Shown here in pieces: positions 48,801 through 60,880 of a DNA stretch of 64,000 nucleotides. Both the position numbers and the translations under genes were made by a program. Source of the stretch: Atherix ibis. Its lineage: Eukaryota; Arthropoda; Insecta; Diptera; Athericidae. The notes beneath the pieces were generated by a model. The model saw only the letters and a program-made list of their open reading frames with translations, made no database searches and was not told the origin of the DNA. Every line of letters starts with the position of its first letter. Within the stretch, counting starts at the first letter, position 1. The DNA lies in contig OY282606.1 in NCBI GenBank assembly GCA_958298945.1, positions 45,521,920 through 45,585,919 of the forward strand, read 5' to 3'.

Positions 48801-51800
48801 CAACCGACGATGTCTCAATCTGATTGGCGCCCAATGTTGTTGGATCTACTGATTTTGCACGCAATGACCGACGTGATGTTTGAACCCTAAGAGTCAGAGT
48901 TTCCGGTTTACTCTCCGCATCGGCCTTTTTCTCATCGACCATTTTTACATCGTCGCGCAACGTAGTCGATGTGCGTCTTTGGATGGACTTGCGTTTGGAA
49001 GTATTTTGAGTTACGCTCTCGTTCAAGGTGGTATCAAGGACCGATGTATCCATACGACTGGTATTCAGATATGGATCCACCGATTTCGCTCGTGTTGAAC
49101 GACGAGGTGTGTCGAGAAATTGTTTCGTTTTGTGTTTTTGGATTGCGCTCGTGTTAGAAACATCTGCTTTGCTTTCCTCATCGACATCAATTCGAACCAG
49201 ATTAACAACTGCTTCCTCTAATTTATCACTGCTTCGTGTAGCATTAATTGTGGTGTCATCTATGTTCGGTTTTAACACAATTCTAGGCTCCGCATTTGAT
49301 TCAGTTGATTTACCCCGAAGTGACCGACGAGGCGTAGCTAAGGCTGAATATCTTGCGCTACGGATCCGAGACGATTGCATTGACTGATCGGCGTATATTG
49401 AAGACACGTTGGAGATGTCAAGATCCTCATTGGCATTACTTTCATCCAGCAACAAAAAAGGATCTTTGGCGGTAGATGCAGCAGCTAAGGCATGTCGTTC
49501 AATCGATTGTGAGCGTAGCGATCTTGTGTCCGTTATGGAAGTATATTTTCTGATAGTAGTTTCATTTTTTCTTTCCACTGAACTAACTTTGGACGGCGAA
49601 TAATTTTTCTCAATGCGTTCTTCTCGGACGATACGTCCAGTTAAGTGTCTACCTAAAGGTGAGGTGTCCTCATAGCTGGATTCAAGCGAACGTTCGCCTG
49701 AATGTGAACGGAGAGAACGACGAGGTGTAGCCAACGGATACCGCTGCTGGTTCGTTTCAGATTTGCTTGGCGAATATTCAATATCATTGGATTCTTTTGC
49801 TTTACGACTCTCAACACCCGTCAGTAGAGTATCGATCGGATGAACGTATGAGTCGACAAATTCAACCGACACGTTTTCATCAAGTGCCGGAAATGTTCGT
49901 CTCGTTCCCAATTGCAGTTCTTGTCTTTTTAGCATTTCGTATTTAGCAGAGGAGCCACTTCGAGATTCATCAACAACAATTATTTCGTCAGAGAGTTGTG
50001 GCAGTGAGCTAATAGCTTGGTATTTACTGGTTGATTTATAATTTCGTTCCAAAGCGCGTCTTGGTGTTGCTAGCGGATACTTATTTCCAGATTCTTCATC
50101 AATATCAGCAGCTGCACTTCTTACTTTGATACTCTTTTGCGGTGATGGTGTAATGACCAGCTGAATATCGGAAGATTCATCGCTGCCACTTTCTATGTCG
50201 ATCAATTCGCTGGCGAAATCCAAGTCTTCGCTTTGGTCCATCGAAACAGTTTCATCTTGTTGCATTTCAGCTTGTTCCTGCTTAGTACTGGCCGATGAAA
50301 TTGTTTGAATGGAAGCATCGTCGGGAATATCTTGTACAGTTGGAAATCGGGAGTAAGTGTCTCTAATGGCGTATGACTTACGTTCGATTCTGGTACTTTC
50401 GTGAACATGAGGAATTTGCTCATCGAATGTTAGTTTATTCCGCAAAGGCGGACGGGCTTCGATTCGGCTGATGTTGGTCGTCTTCAATGATGTTGGAGTA
50501 GGAACTCGACTCGTTTCCAATGTAGCAGCTGTCCAATTAGCCATTACATTACCAACAATTGGTGTAACCAATAAATTAGATTTGCTGACAGTCGCATTAC
50601 TCACAGTATTCCTCTTTTCATTGCCTAAGACACTATTTTCTTCTATTTCTGACTCTGCTTCGACTGTTTGCATTATGTTCGTATCAGAGAGAACGAATGG
50701 CTTCAATAGAAAAGGCACGTTTTCAAATTCGCCTTCGACAGCTCCAGTTTCTTGATCGACATATGCATCGGTTGTACAAGCACGCATAATTTCCTTAAGA
50801 TAGTTTTCCCCTTCGACTCGGTGTAGTTTTGTACCCAAGCACTCACGTTTTTCATCCGATCGCCGCTGTGTAATGTCGCTACGATTGCGTACGTACGTTT
50901 CCAACAGACGTTTTTGAAATGGCGAAATCGTTCGCTCGTAGGCCAATAAAATATCATTGGAAATCTCAAGCGCGTACATTTTCAAAGTGCGCTTCTGTTG
51001 AATGAAATCATTGAATTTCTCAAAGAAATTCAACGCCCCTACGTATTTGGACCTCTTCAGTAGGTATATTAGATAAACATTGTTTGCTTTAATAGAGCGT
51101 AACTCTTTAAGAAGATCTTGTAGTACATGCTCCTCCGATTCGGTGAGTGTGGTATTTTGTAGAAAATCGTATTTGTTCAGATTTATGCACATTTCAAAAT
51201 ATTCCCGCAATAACTTGGCGTTTCTCTGTAATTTTACACATCGAAACGCCTGAGAGAGTGAATCGTTAATTACAAATGTGCGCATTTTTAGCCTAGCCGG
51301 AACTACTACTCCTGGCAGGTTAATAGCTTGTAGGGCCAATTTTGGTTTATTGTGCAATAATAGCGATTTTACTAAAAGTTCACTTTGCCAATCACGAAGA
51401 TTCTCACCTTGCAATAGAGCCGAAACAAATCTGAAAGTATCCTAGAAAATAAAATTTATAACATTTCCCAATTCTAATTATTTTTAATTCAAATTACTTC
51501 AAAATGTTCATGATCCAAGTTCCAAAATGCTTTTATTATATCACAGCTGGAATAGTCTAGACGGAATGGTGCTGGGGCGTACATTAATTTTTCCATTACA
51601 TCTCTGTAACTGTTAAAGTTAGTTTATAGTATTTATGATTAATTAAAACAAGCAAAAAATTCTAATTACTTTTAATAAATTAACAATTTTGTAACCTTTT
51701 ATAAATAATAATAAAAATACGAAAAATTCTAAAATAAAACTGGTTTAACTTCCTACCTTTCACTAGAAACTAAACTCAAATCAAGAAACAGATACAATAG

Positions 51801-54677
51801 TAACTCGTATTTTGCTTTCAGAGGAACTTGTGGCACTAGCAAAATTCTGGTCAGTGCTTGAACTGATGATGGCGGATAGAGACTGGTACCACCGCATTCT
51901 ACCCACTGTTGTTGTAGAAAACCCGAACTGAATTCTCTCTCAATAAATGCATCGACAAAGAGAATATCACAACCTGATGATAGTGATCGATCATTTTCCG
52001 TATCAAGATTACGTAGTTTAATACGTTTCGATGTGTAAAAATCTCGTAGTGCTTTATATGGGTATGCAAATCCAGTCGTAGTAGTTCCACTATCATTTAA
52101 ATTATAATAAGGCCTCGAGACACTACGGCCATGTTCTTCTTTAATTTCTGGTAACAAACCTAACTCTAGTAACCAATTAATGAATCCTTGATAATCTGCG
52201 GCCATTTGAATTGAACTATATTGAGTTGTGATTGTTTCTTTTACTGAATAAATAGCGAAAGAAAAATGTGGTCAAACCGGATCGAAGTATTTTAAATATA
52301 TTCAATATGCGCACTTACCTTCAGATGGTATGCAATCTTTGTATTTGGTACGAATTTCATTTATAAGTTTAGCCAAAAAGTCCAATTGCCAGAAAAAGCG
52401 TAATAATTCTTTCTTATGAGCCCTATCTACACATCCCCTTGTATAATCGAATAGCGGCACACTTAAAATATTACAATGATCCTTAATACATTTAGCACGC
52501 TTCCATATCCAGTCTGTTAGAGTTGATAGTGAAAGACCTTCCATTGGATTCACACCAGTGTGACTACCGTCCGCCCATCTATGAACACATTTCTTGAGAA
52601 GTCCGTACAACTTATATTCGAGCGCTATAGACAATATCATTTCTCTTTGGAAATCCTACAATTAACCCAAATTGAAACTCATGAAACCATAAATTAAAAC
52701 TTCAAAATTTCTATAGCTTACAATCGATGGGTTGGCACTAATAACGTTATCCATTAATTGAGGCACAAGGGAGGCATTGAATAATTCTTGATAATACGGT
52801 GCAGGATCTAGTAATGCTGTCGGTCCTTCAGTGTCTAAAAGCCTCAATACTTGATTTTGTAATCCATACCATTCCAGAAAAATTAAATTTCGCTCTTGTA
52901 GACAAATACAATCTAACGAAATTCAAAAAAAAATTAATATAAAAAAAAATTCTGACATTAAAATGTATTTTAATAAAGACTGCTTACTAAACGTTAATGA
53001 GTTCGGAAAGAAATGCTCATGCGGTCGTTGGATTGATTCAAATATTCTTAATGATTTCTCATCGACCGTAATATCAAGTATATCAGCTCTCGTATTGAAT
53101 AGAAACAATGTTAAATAGTTTAGATTTTTATCAACATCAGCATTGTATGGCATTTGCTCTTTATACCATTGATTTAAATCGAAAATCACTACCAGAATAC
53201 TATTTTGGGTACGCCAACCCAACAAACAAATCGAAACGGAATCTTGACCGAACGATTTAAGTATAGATTGGCAAGAAATAGGCCGAGATCCAGGATTATT
53301 TAATGGTACTTGTAAGCATACGTTACAAGATTGAAAATTCTATAGAGAAAAAAACAAAAAACATGTCTTGAAATATAATTCGAAAATTTTACTTAAAAAC
53401 AACTTACCTTGTAAATAGTTGCACCGCTATTATCTTCTGATCTTGAACGATATGTAACTGAGTATAACAATGCTAGAGGTTTTTGACTATTTTCATACAT
53501 TGCCCAAATATAAAAACAAGGTCGTGGATCATCTATTGGCTCCAGATAAGATAAAAAAACTAACGGCAAATTAACTTTAGGTGCATTCATTGATTGAAAT
53601 ATTTGTAAATTTTGTAGATCATAGAAAATCAGTCGGCCATCCTCGAGACCAACGACTAGTATAGACGATGAATTAATAGCGAGAAGCGAGAGCACGATAT
53701 TTGGAGATTTCATATCTAAACAGAAAAAAGTGAAATAGTTTTAAAATTCAATTTGGATAAACTAAAAACAATTGTTAGAAGATTGTCTTGTCTACCTTCT
53801 AGTTGCATCCCGAAGTTGAAATTATTCTCAATAGCCTCCGAGTAAGCATCTTCGATGTCTTCGAGACTTGCGTTAAATGGGACAATAGTACACGGATCGA
53901 GTGCTAGCTTATTTCTCCGATAATAGCTTTTCGTAGCTATATTAAAAATGCAATTAAAAAAAAAATTTGTTTCTTTCTTTCAAAACCTAAACTCAACAAA
54001 TAGAAAAATTACCCGCAAGCCAATTGTCTACATCTAAGTCGAAGAGTATAATTTTTCCACTTTGTGTACCAATGGCTAAACATCCGCGGTACATGTTCAT
54101 TGGAGTTTTTTTCAAAATTTTCTTATCGATGTATTTACAACACGTTATGTTATTGTTTACTTGTATATATTGCAACACCTGAGCGGTATCAACGCTAAAA
54201 ATTACTATCACATTATTGATGGGATCGCGAAATTCCACAGCTATTGCCAAGATATTCAAGGCACTACCAGGAATGGGTATTTGCTCTGCACATACAACAA
54301 ATCCGTTTCTCATCCTAATTTAGTCGTAATAAAAAAGTCAACATTTTTTTTAAATGGATATTTAATGTAAACGTTTGGTTTATAGTTACCCCAGAACATT
54401 ACTAAAAGACCAATGCGAAATCGGATGGCCTGTCTTCATGGAAAATGTCTCAATACGTGAACCCGAAGCACGCCATACAATATCTCCTCTTCCAAATATT
54501 CCTCCAATCATGTCTAATAAAAAAAAAAATTATTTATTCATATAACATCAAATATAGCCTAAATATTTATTTATGGTATTATTTCTTACTGGAATCGTCA
54601 TTTTCAGGAGCTTCGTATTTCCCAGCGATTGAATACGCGGACGATAATTTTTTCGTGCATTTCACTGTTAATTCCAT
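45804..54677 (-). CDS. Elys: ELYS nucleoporin (13 exons)
   Basis: Minus-strand exons: 54677-54590, 54513-54390, 54314-54013, 53936-53796, 53715-53408, 53339-52988, 52912-52722, 52655-52319, 52243-51757, 51609-51498, 51441-48244, 46120-45991, 45835-45804. All phases agree; the sum is 5,802 nt (1,933 aa). Residues 1 to about 480 look like the N-terminal beta-propeller, followed by the ELYS alpha-helical domain to about 1,000. A long charged, Ser/Thr-rich tail then carries repeated PRRS(L/T)R motifs, ending VRRSARLDLL. ELYS (AHCTF1/MEL-28) binds chromatin at the end of mitosis and recruits the Nup107-160 complex, which contains Nup96. A reading frame through the donor at 48,243 stops at 48,205, but a GAG/GTAAGA donor and phase-matched exons beyond a LINE-filled intron favour the longer model. 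The last two exons are less certain than the rest. Confidence 0.9.
46216..46230. repeat. Short (GA)n microsatellite
   Basis: About seven GA units in the penultimate intron of ELYS. Confidence 0.8.
46550..48213 (-). mobile_element. Decayed LINE inside the penultimate ELYS intron
   Basis: The minus strand begins with an endonuclease remnant (EIVIAGDFNVRH at about 48,213-48,175). Starting near 47,420 it has GQIHFCTGAVRNVLRDF and PNGISPIILKCSSAL, and starting near 47,110 MKYLESRKLFSNRQYDFRSN, an early RT block. Frames shift repeatedly. It is the same family as the fragment in Nup98-96 intron 1. Its 5' end lies only about 30 bp inside the intron, and the false ELYS stop at 48,205 lies in it. Confidence 0.75.
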
Positions 54678-54930
54678 TCTATTTATACTAAGAACAATTG
54701 TATTAATTTCCAAATAATTAATTTCTACTATACACTGTGCAATTTTTAAAAATAATAATATATATTAAATTTGTTGAAAAAAATGTTCTTAGTTTCCTTT
54801 TTTTATAAAAGCTGCACAAAATTTAAAGGTTATGGAAAACTGAGCGGCAAATCCGTTTTTGACAGCCGATGACAAAAGCAAAACAAAGTCGGCGGTAGCG
54901 GTTTATCACTGACAATTTCTTTTATTTATT
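54678..54930 (-). promoter_or_regulatory. Probable promoter and 5' UTR of ELYS
   Basis: A GC-richer patch at about 54,835-54,900 (AAGTCGGCGGTAGCGG) stands out of AT-rich sequence 160-220 bp upstream of the ELYS start codon. This fits a core promoter region; no named element was identified. Confidence 0.35.
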
Positions 54931-57169
54931 TTATACGAAAAATATTCCAAAAATTTCGTCAAATAAATAATTAAGAAACGTTGTCTTTCGCGATACGTAA
55001 TTGAATGTTTAGAAAAACTATATTTATAAACTGATGATCTCATTTCCCCCAAAAAATCTAATTTTTTTACATTTCCGTGGTTTTTTTTTGTTTTTTTTTT
55101 GGTGTAGTAGATTTTAGATATTTCGAAATCTTTCAATTTGATTTTTTAGATTCTTTTATTTATAGTTAATTTTCTCTTGAGTTTTTTCACATAAAACAAA
55201 ATAGATAATAATTTTGTAGAATTGCTTATTATAAATTTAACAAAAATAATCGGCAAACAATATTGAATTATGATAAATTTTTCAAATGAACTTTAAAAAT
55301 ATTTTAATTTTTATTCAAATGATTCCAAAAACATTCTAAATTATTAAGTAATCCAGAAAAAAGAACTCTCACTGTCAATAGAATACGTAATTTAAAAAAA
55401 AACAACTATTAAATCAATAAATTTATCATAAAAAGCAGATTAACACTTTTTCTTATAATTTTTATTATTATTTACAATATTATTAAGATATTTCATAAAA
55501 ATAATTTGTCTTAAATAGTAAGACAATATTCACAGTGAAAACAATACCTTTTTGTCCGATTATTATATTACGATGCATAGAATTTGTTTGCTATAAAATC
55601 TTTGTATACCCAAAATATCAATAAAAACTAAATATATTATTTGAATTTGTAAAATAATAATTACCAATAATACAAAAATATCTCTTTTAGATAAAATGTC
55701 TCTATTATTTTTAATTATTTCAATATAGATATTGTTTTCGCTATAATTCTTTTTCGAAAACATAAAGTTATGGCTAATTTATTTTTTGATAAAAATAAAA
55801 GAATTGAACTTTTTTATTATTTTATTATTGGAATAATGTAAAAAAATTTATTAACTATAAATTATACACATAAGGCTAATTTATTTTTGGTGAAAATAAA
55901 AGAATTGAGCTATTTTATTATAATTTTCTTATTATTTTATTAATGGAATTATGTAAAGAATTTTATTAAGTACAAATTATACACTAAAAAAAATTCCGTG
56001 TTGATAGTTTATGCAATGAAAATTCAATTTGATGGTAAATTCTTGTGCTATAAAGTATCTGAATTGAAATAAATAATTTAATATCAACGAAAATAAATAG
56101 AAATTATTTGAAATTATTTAAAATCTTACTAAATTATGTAAAAATATCAATAAACAAATTATGAATATATTTAATAATAGCGCATTAATATATTTTATAA
56201 AATTATAGCAAATATTTCATTCAATATTAATGAAAAAGGATTGAAAAATTAATTTTAACACACAAAAAGTTTTTAATATTTACAATCTTATATGTTATTT
56301 AACAAAATTTAGTTTTTATATGAATAAAAATATATTAAAAACTTTTAACAACGTATTGCATATTTCTGGTGTAGGTATTTTTGAATTAAAAAACAAATTA
56401 AAAAGTAACTACTACAGGAAATGTACTCCCAGATATGTACTCAAGAAAAGTGCTCTAAGAAATGTGACTACGCGAAAATAGGACCTATTTTGTGGCGTTA
56501 ATTACGAAAAATTCAAAATGACGAATAATTTATAATAGAAAATTACCCGTAACATAATTTCTATGTTTATAAAAACTAAGAATATCGTCAATGTTCTTTT
56601 CTATTTTTCCTACGAAATTCTTGAATAAAAATTTCGCACATTCCAATTTTTATAATTTATTAAACTTTACAAGTACATTTATATTATTTTAAACAGATTT
56701 CAAAAAAATGATTAATTATTAAAACACTGAATAATAAATAAATAAAAATATTCTTCTAAATTATTGAAATGTAAATTTTCAATATTTTCTGTTTAGATCG
56801 ATACATTAAAATTTAAAAAAAAAAAATATGGACGTATTTTTAAAAATAAATGCTTTAATAGAAGGAAAAAGCTAAAAAAAAATATAATAAAACATTTTCT
56901 TAAAAATTGTTACAAAATTATACAGATTAATTCCAATTTAACAATAACAGTTATTTCTATTACGTTATATATAAGAAAAGTTCGATAATTTTGAATTTAT
57001 TTATTTCTCTAAAGTTGGCGAATTATTTCAATGGAAATCTACCGAAAATTGGTAATAATAATTGATTTTTAAGAATTCATAGAAGAATCTTCTGTAAATA
57101 ATTTGTCTTTTTATAGGAACATTTAAATTTTTCATAATTTCAATATTGCTTTTAGAGTAGTTATTTTAC
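54931..57169. other. AT-rich intergenic DNA
   Basis: More than 2 kb of very AT-rich sequence without a supportable frame. Two related stretches of about 70 bp near 55,770-55,865 and 55,870-55,990 (GGCTAATTTATTTTT, AATAAAAGAATTGA, TTATTATTTTATTA) look like an old tandem duplication. Confidence 0.5.
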
Positions 57170-57974
57170 GTAAGCTGGCGCTGTTGACGAAACAAGGAAT
57201 GGACTTTTGGTTGGGTGGAGCACGCTAATGTGTGTGTGAGATGCTACAATGACAATACTCGGCCATTCGTTCCATATGATATTTACCGCTGCTACGAAAA
57301 GCCAGCTACAAATTACCAACTACAAGCTACACGCATAGAAGTGGCTATGTTTCGTGTTCGGATGTGTGTGTGCGCTTTTACGGCACCGCTAGCTGCTGAC
57401 CACATTTTGGAATTCAGTCTTTTAGAGTAACGCTGGTTGGTATATCAAGAGGGAGTTTTTTTAGTGGCTTATGTTGAATTGTTTTGTTTTTGTTTTGTCC
57501 GTTGTGTGTGTGTTCGGCCAAAAATCGCATTGACATAATGTAAACACAACACTTTCTGTTGCGTTTATACTTTAAACACAGCATAGCACAATACCAACGC
57601 AGCAGTGCTCTGTACGCACTGTAATTATACAAACAATATTTGTCGCGCGGCGGCTGACTCAAGTCCAATATATTTTTTTTCATATACAATAAGTTAAGTG
57701 CAAATAATAAAAGAAAGAAAGGAAAAATAGGAGAGAACAACAAGACGGAACAGCGAAATTATTTCAAAATGTCGCGATATTATTTATAAATACGTCCGTG
57801 AAAGTGTGTATAAAAATAATATTTAATGCAGTGTAAAAATTTGTGCCTTTATTTAGTTAATTATTATTATTATTATAAATAGTGTTTTGTTGTTGATGTT
57901 GCTTTTTTTTGTGTATAAATATAATAAAATTAGTATCTCAATCTTAGAGGAAAATAAGTAAAATACAAAACACA
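57170..57974 (+). other. Candidate 5' UTR/promoter of the gene starting at 57,975
   Basis: The base composition becomes more balanced here (GTGTGTG tracts, GCTGGCGCTG, CGCGCGGCGGC), as expected around a fly promoter. A short upstream ORF starts ATGTCGCGATATTATTTATAA at 57,768. Open frames in the region overlap on both strands and show no domain, so the region is read as non-coding. Confidence 0.4.
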
Positions 57975-58020
57975 ATGACCGTGTGGCAAGACGTTGTGGA
58001 GAAACACCTCTTGGGGATCG
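57975..58020 (+). CDS. Probable first coding exon of an unidentified gene (partial)
   Basis: ATG in a good insect context (CAACACAATGACC) encodes MTVWQDVVEKHLLGI and ends at a consensus donor, G/GTACGT, in phase 1. The upstream sequence looks like a 5' UTR and the downstream 6 kb like a long first intron, typical of fly developmental or regulatory genes. I do not recognise the peptide, and the next exon lies beyond the window or was not found. The evidence is start context plus donor only. Confidence 0.45.
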
Positions 58021-60229
58021 GTACGTACCATAGTCAGAAAGTCAGTCAGTCAAGTCTATCATCCATCCATCCAGAATTACTCATAATTAAAATTGCGCTA
58101 CTGATTTTATTCACTGAAACCAAAGAAATTGTGTGTACGCGATTTTATTGACCAAACCTTCCTCGATAGTGGACTCTTATTATAATAATCAATTAAAAAA
58201 AAAAAATAAAAAAAATCCTTTAAAATATAAATTAAGAAAAAGTTTGTTTTTTTCTTGAATAAAATATTTAAAAAAAAAAACCAAAATTATCAGAAAATAA
58301 TTAATAATAAAAATTACTACAATGATGATTTTTTGAGTTTTGATTTTTTTTTAAATTTCTCCTACAAGTGCGTCTTTTTTTGTATGTTTTCATAAAGTCT
58401 TCTTAAATGTCAGTCCCGAACTTGTTGAATTCGTTAAATTTTTCACGACTGTCTGTCTTATAAGAAAACATTGAGAAAAAAATTACTTGAGGGGAGTTAA
58501 GTCTCTTGTTATATGGAATAAATAAGAAAGTCCCAATTGGATTAAATTCTGGAATATTGCTACCAAGCTCCAATATAGAATGTTTATCGAAAAAAAATTT
58601 AACAGAAAAACAAAAATTTCTTATTGAAACAGATAATACATGTGTATGAACGGATTGAAATAGTTTTGTTATAGAGGGACAGGGAATGGGAGTACATTGC
58701 TACAATATATCCAGTTGGAGTTGTGTATCATCGGTTCTTATTGTGCAATTTTGTACGTTTTTTATTGTACATATTAAAAAAATGTGTCCAAGGCGAAAAT
58801 ATTTGCTTTTTTTTATTATTATTTTTATAATTGCGCCACTGTGTTTATTTATGTACATACTTGTTCAAAGTGGCGTTGAGAGTCTTTGAGATTTTCTCTT
58901 ATTCTTAAAGAGGCAACAGCAAATAATACATATAACTTTAAAACAAGACAGACAAAATAATAATACAAGTTAATTAATATATTAACATAAATAAGACAAA
59001 AGAAAAGAAAATAATCATTAAAGTATTTTGTATAATTCTCATGTTTAAAAATGGAATAATAGCCATTATTATAAATATTATTATTTTAAAATTTTCCTTT
59101 TTACATAAATATCACATTTATTTGAAAAAAAAGAAGGTTACGCTTAAAAACAATCCTAAAAAAAAAACACATTTTAATTATTACAACTATTAAAACAAAT
59201 GTCATTGTTTAATTGTAAGTAGTAGTTAGATCTACAAAAAAAAAAAACAAATGCGAAGAAGAAAAGAATTCATTCACAATCCAAAATGTCAAAACATTTC
59301 AAAAGAATCTACTCACTGATCATTCTGTTGGACGTGTGTGTGTGCATGCATGTAGATCTGTTTATCGACATATGTATTGTTCTCTCTCCCTCTGGCTGTA
59401 CGAAACGATGCATATCTGCCTATGGCTATCTGTCAATTGCAACAACAAGTGTTATCTTTTCTAAGTTTCTATTTATTAAAAAGGTGTTTCCCAAGGTCAT
59501 TATGCAAATATTTCTACAATTTCCATCACTTTTTTACATTCGCTTCTTTCCCTTTTCCCCTCCACCGTTGGCTTGATCTTTTCATTGAAAATAGTAAAAA
59601 AAACCAGAATAAGAAGTATTTTGTTTTTATCTGTGATTTCTGCTTTTATAAATTATGCTATTGAACATACTATAAACTTTATAACAATTTGTGTAGAAAC
59701 TGTCTAATAAAAGGTGGAATATTTTTCAATTTAATTAAAAATTAATTTAAAATTATTTAAAACTTTTTTATTTCTCAACTTTTCTATGTATTCTATTCAA
59801 ATTACAGTTAAATAAAAAAAAAAAACTTATAGAAAATTTACGTTTTTTGTTAGTTTTTTTACGATGACATTATTTTGTTCGCTCATTTTCTAAATTGATG
59901 TGCAGAGTGGCTTGTCCTATATTCTGCTCATATAATTATAAAATTTTAACTGTAGACTTTGGAATTTGATTATGTATAGGTTTGAGGATAATTCTATGAT
60001 ACTTAGGAGAGGTTAAGGTAATGGAAAGTAAGATCCTATCAAAAATTAGAATTATGTGAGAGATAGCAAAATTTTACATACTCCAGGCTAACTTAGTGTA
60101 AGAATGTTTGGAAATTTTACTGATGAAAAAATTAGTATTAAATCAGAATTTTTTTAAAACTCTCATTTCCAGCTAAAATTTAATATATATATTTTAATTT
60201 AAATATTATCTACAATTTGCAACGACCCA
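58021..60229 (+). other. Presumed intron, no features found
   Basis: AT-rich sequence with A and T runs. A few short frames (for example 58,686-58,889 and 59,286-59,664) are rich in Phe, Leu and Ile because of composition and show no domain. Confidence 0.4.
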
Positions 60230-60880
60230 ATTTTTTAGGGGAAGATACAGGAGGAGATTTAAAAAAATTACCTTTTTAAACGCTGATGGGCATTTCGGAT
60301 AACCGTGTTTCGTACATAAAAGGGGGCATTGCCAATTTTTGGAAGGATTTGGGATTGGAAGGGGACTGGAATGCTTAGTCGAGTCCTAAAGTTAGTTCAA
60401 CTCCATATGTCCATATCGGTTTCAGTACCGTATTGTATAGCAATAATTTGCTTTTTATTGTCAGTTTTGATTTGCTGTCAAGGAGTCATAGTAATTATTT
60501 GCAATGTCCATTAATTTCATTTATTTTTATTTTTGTATGATTGTTCAAAGTTAACCGTTTGTCGGTTGTTAGTCCTCGGTAACGCACACTTGTTTTTTTG
60601 TGTGGTATATTACTTCCACTTAGGATTGCATTAGAAGCTGGTTCCCGGTAAAATTTTGCTCATAAATGTACTCTCTACCTTTTGAACCAGGCTTCTAAGG
60701 AGTGGATGGGGTTCTGTAAAATAGTGGAAGTTGCGGAATGATCTTTACAATGTGTAAGGATGGATGTGTCATCGGTATATGTATCTGTTAGGATAGCATT
60801 GCTACAAGGACTATCAGGAGTATAAATGTTATAAAAGAGGATACTTCCATTAGGGACAACGGCATATATATGGTAAATTT
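60230..60880 (-). mobile_element. Decayed LINE reverse transcriptase fragment
   Basis: The minus strand shows VVPNGSILFYNIYTPDSPCS (about 60,865-60,805) followed by DTYTDDTSIL (about 60,780-60,750) and ILQNPIHSLEAWFKR. This is a decayed GVPQGS...LYNI and YADD region of a Jockey-type RT with the residues after it. Stops follow near 60,680. Confidence 0.65.

Noticed and set aside
52203..52215. ELYS exon 9 starting at the acceptor 52,216/52,215
   Set aside because: It breaks the reading frame; the upstream acceptor with exon start 52,243 keeps phase and leaves no stop.
57215..57743. Overlapping open frames on both strands near 57.2-57.7 kb
   Set aside because: No domain in either; the composition fits a promoter/5' UTR and the frames look accidental.
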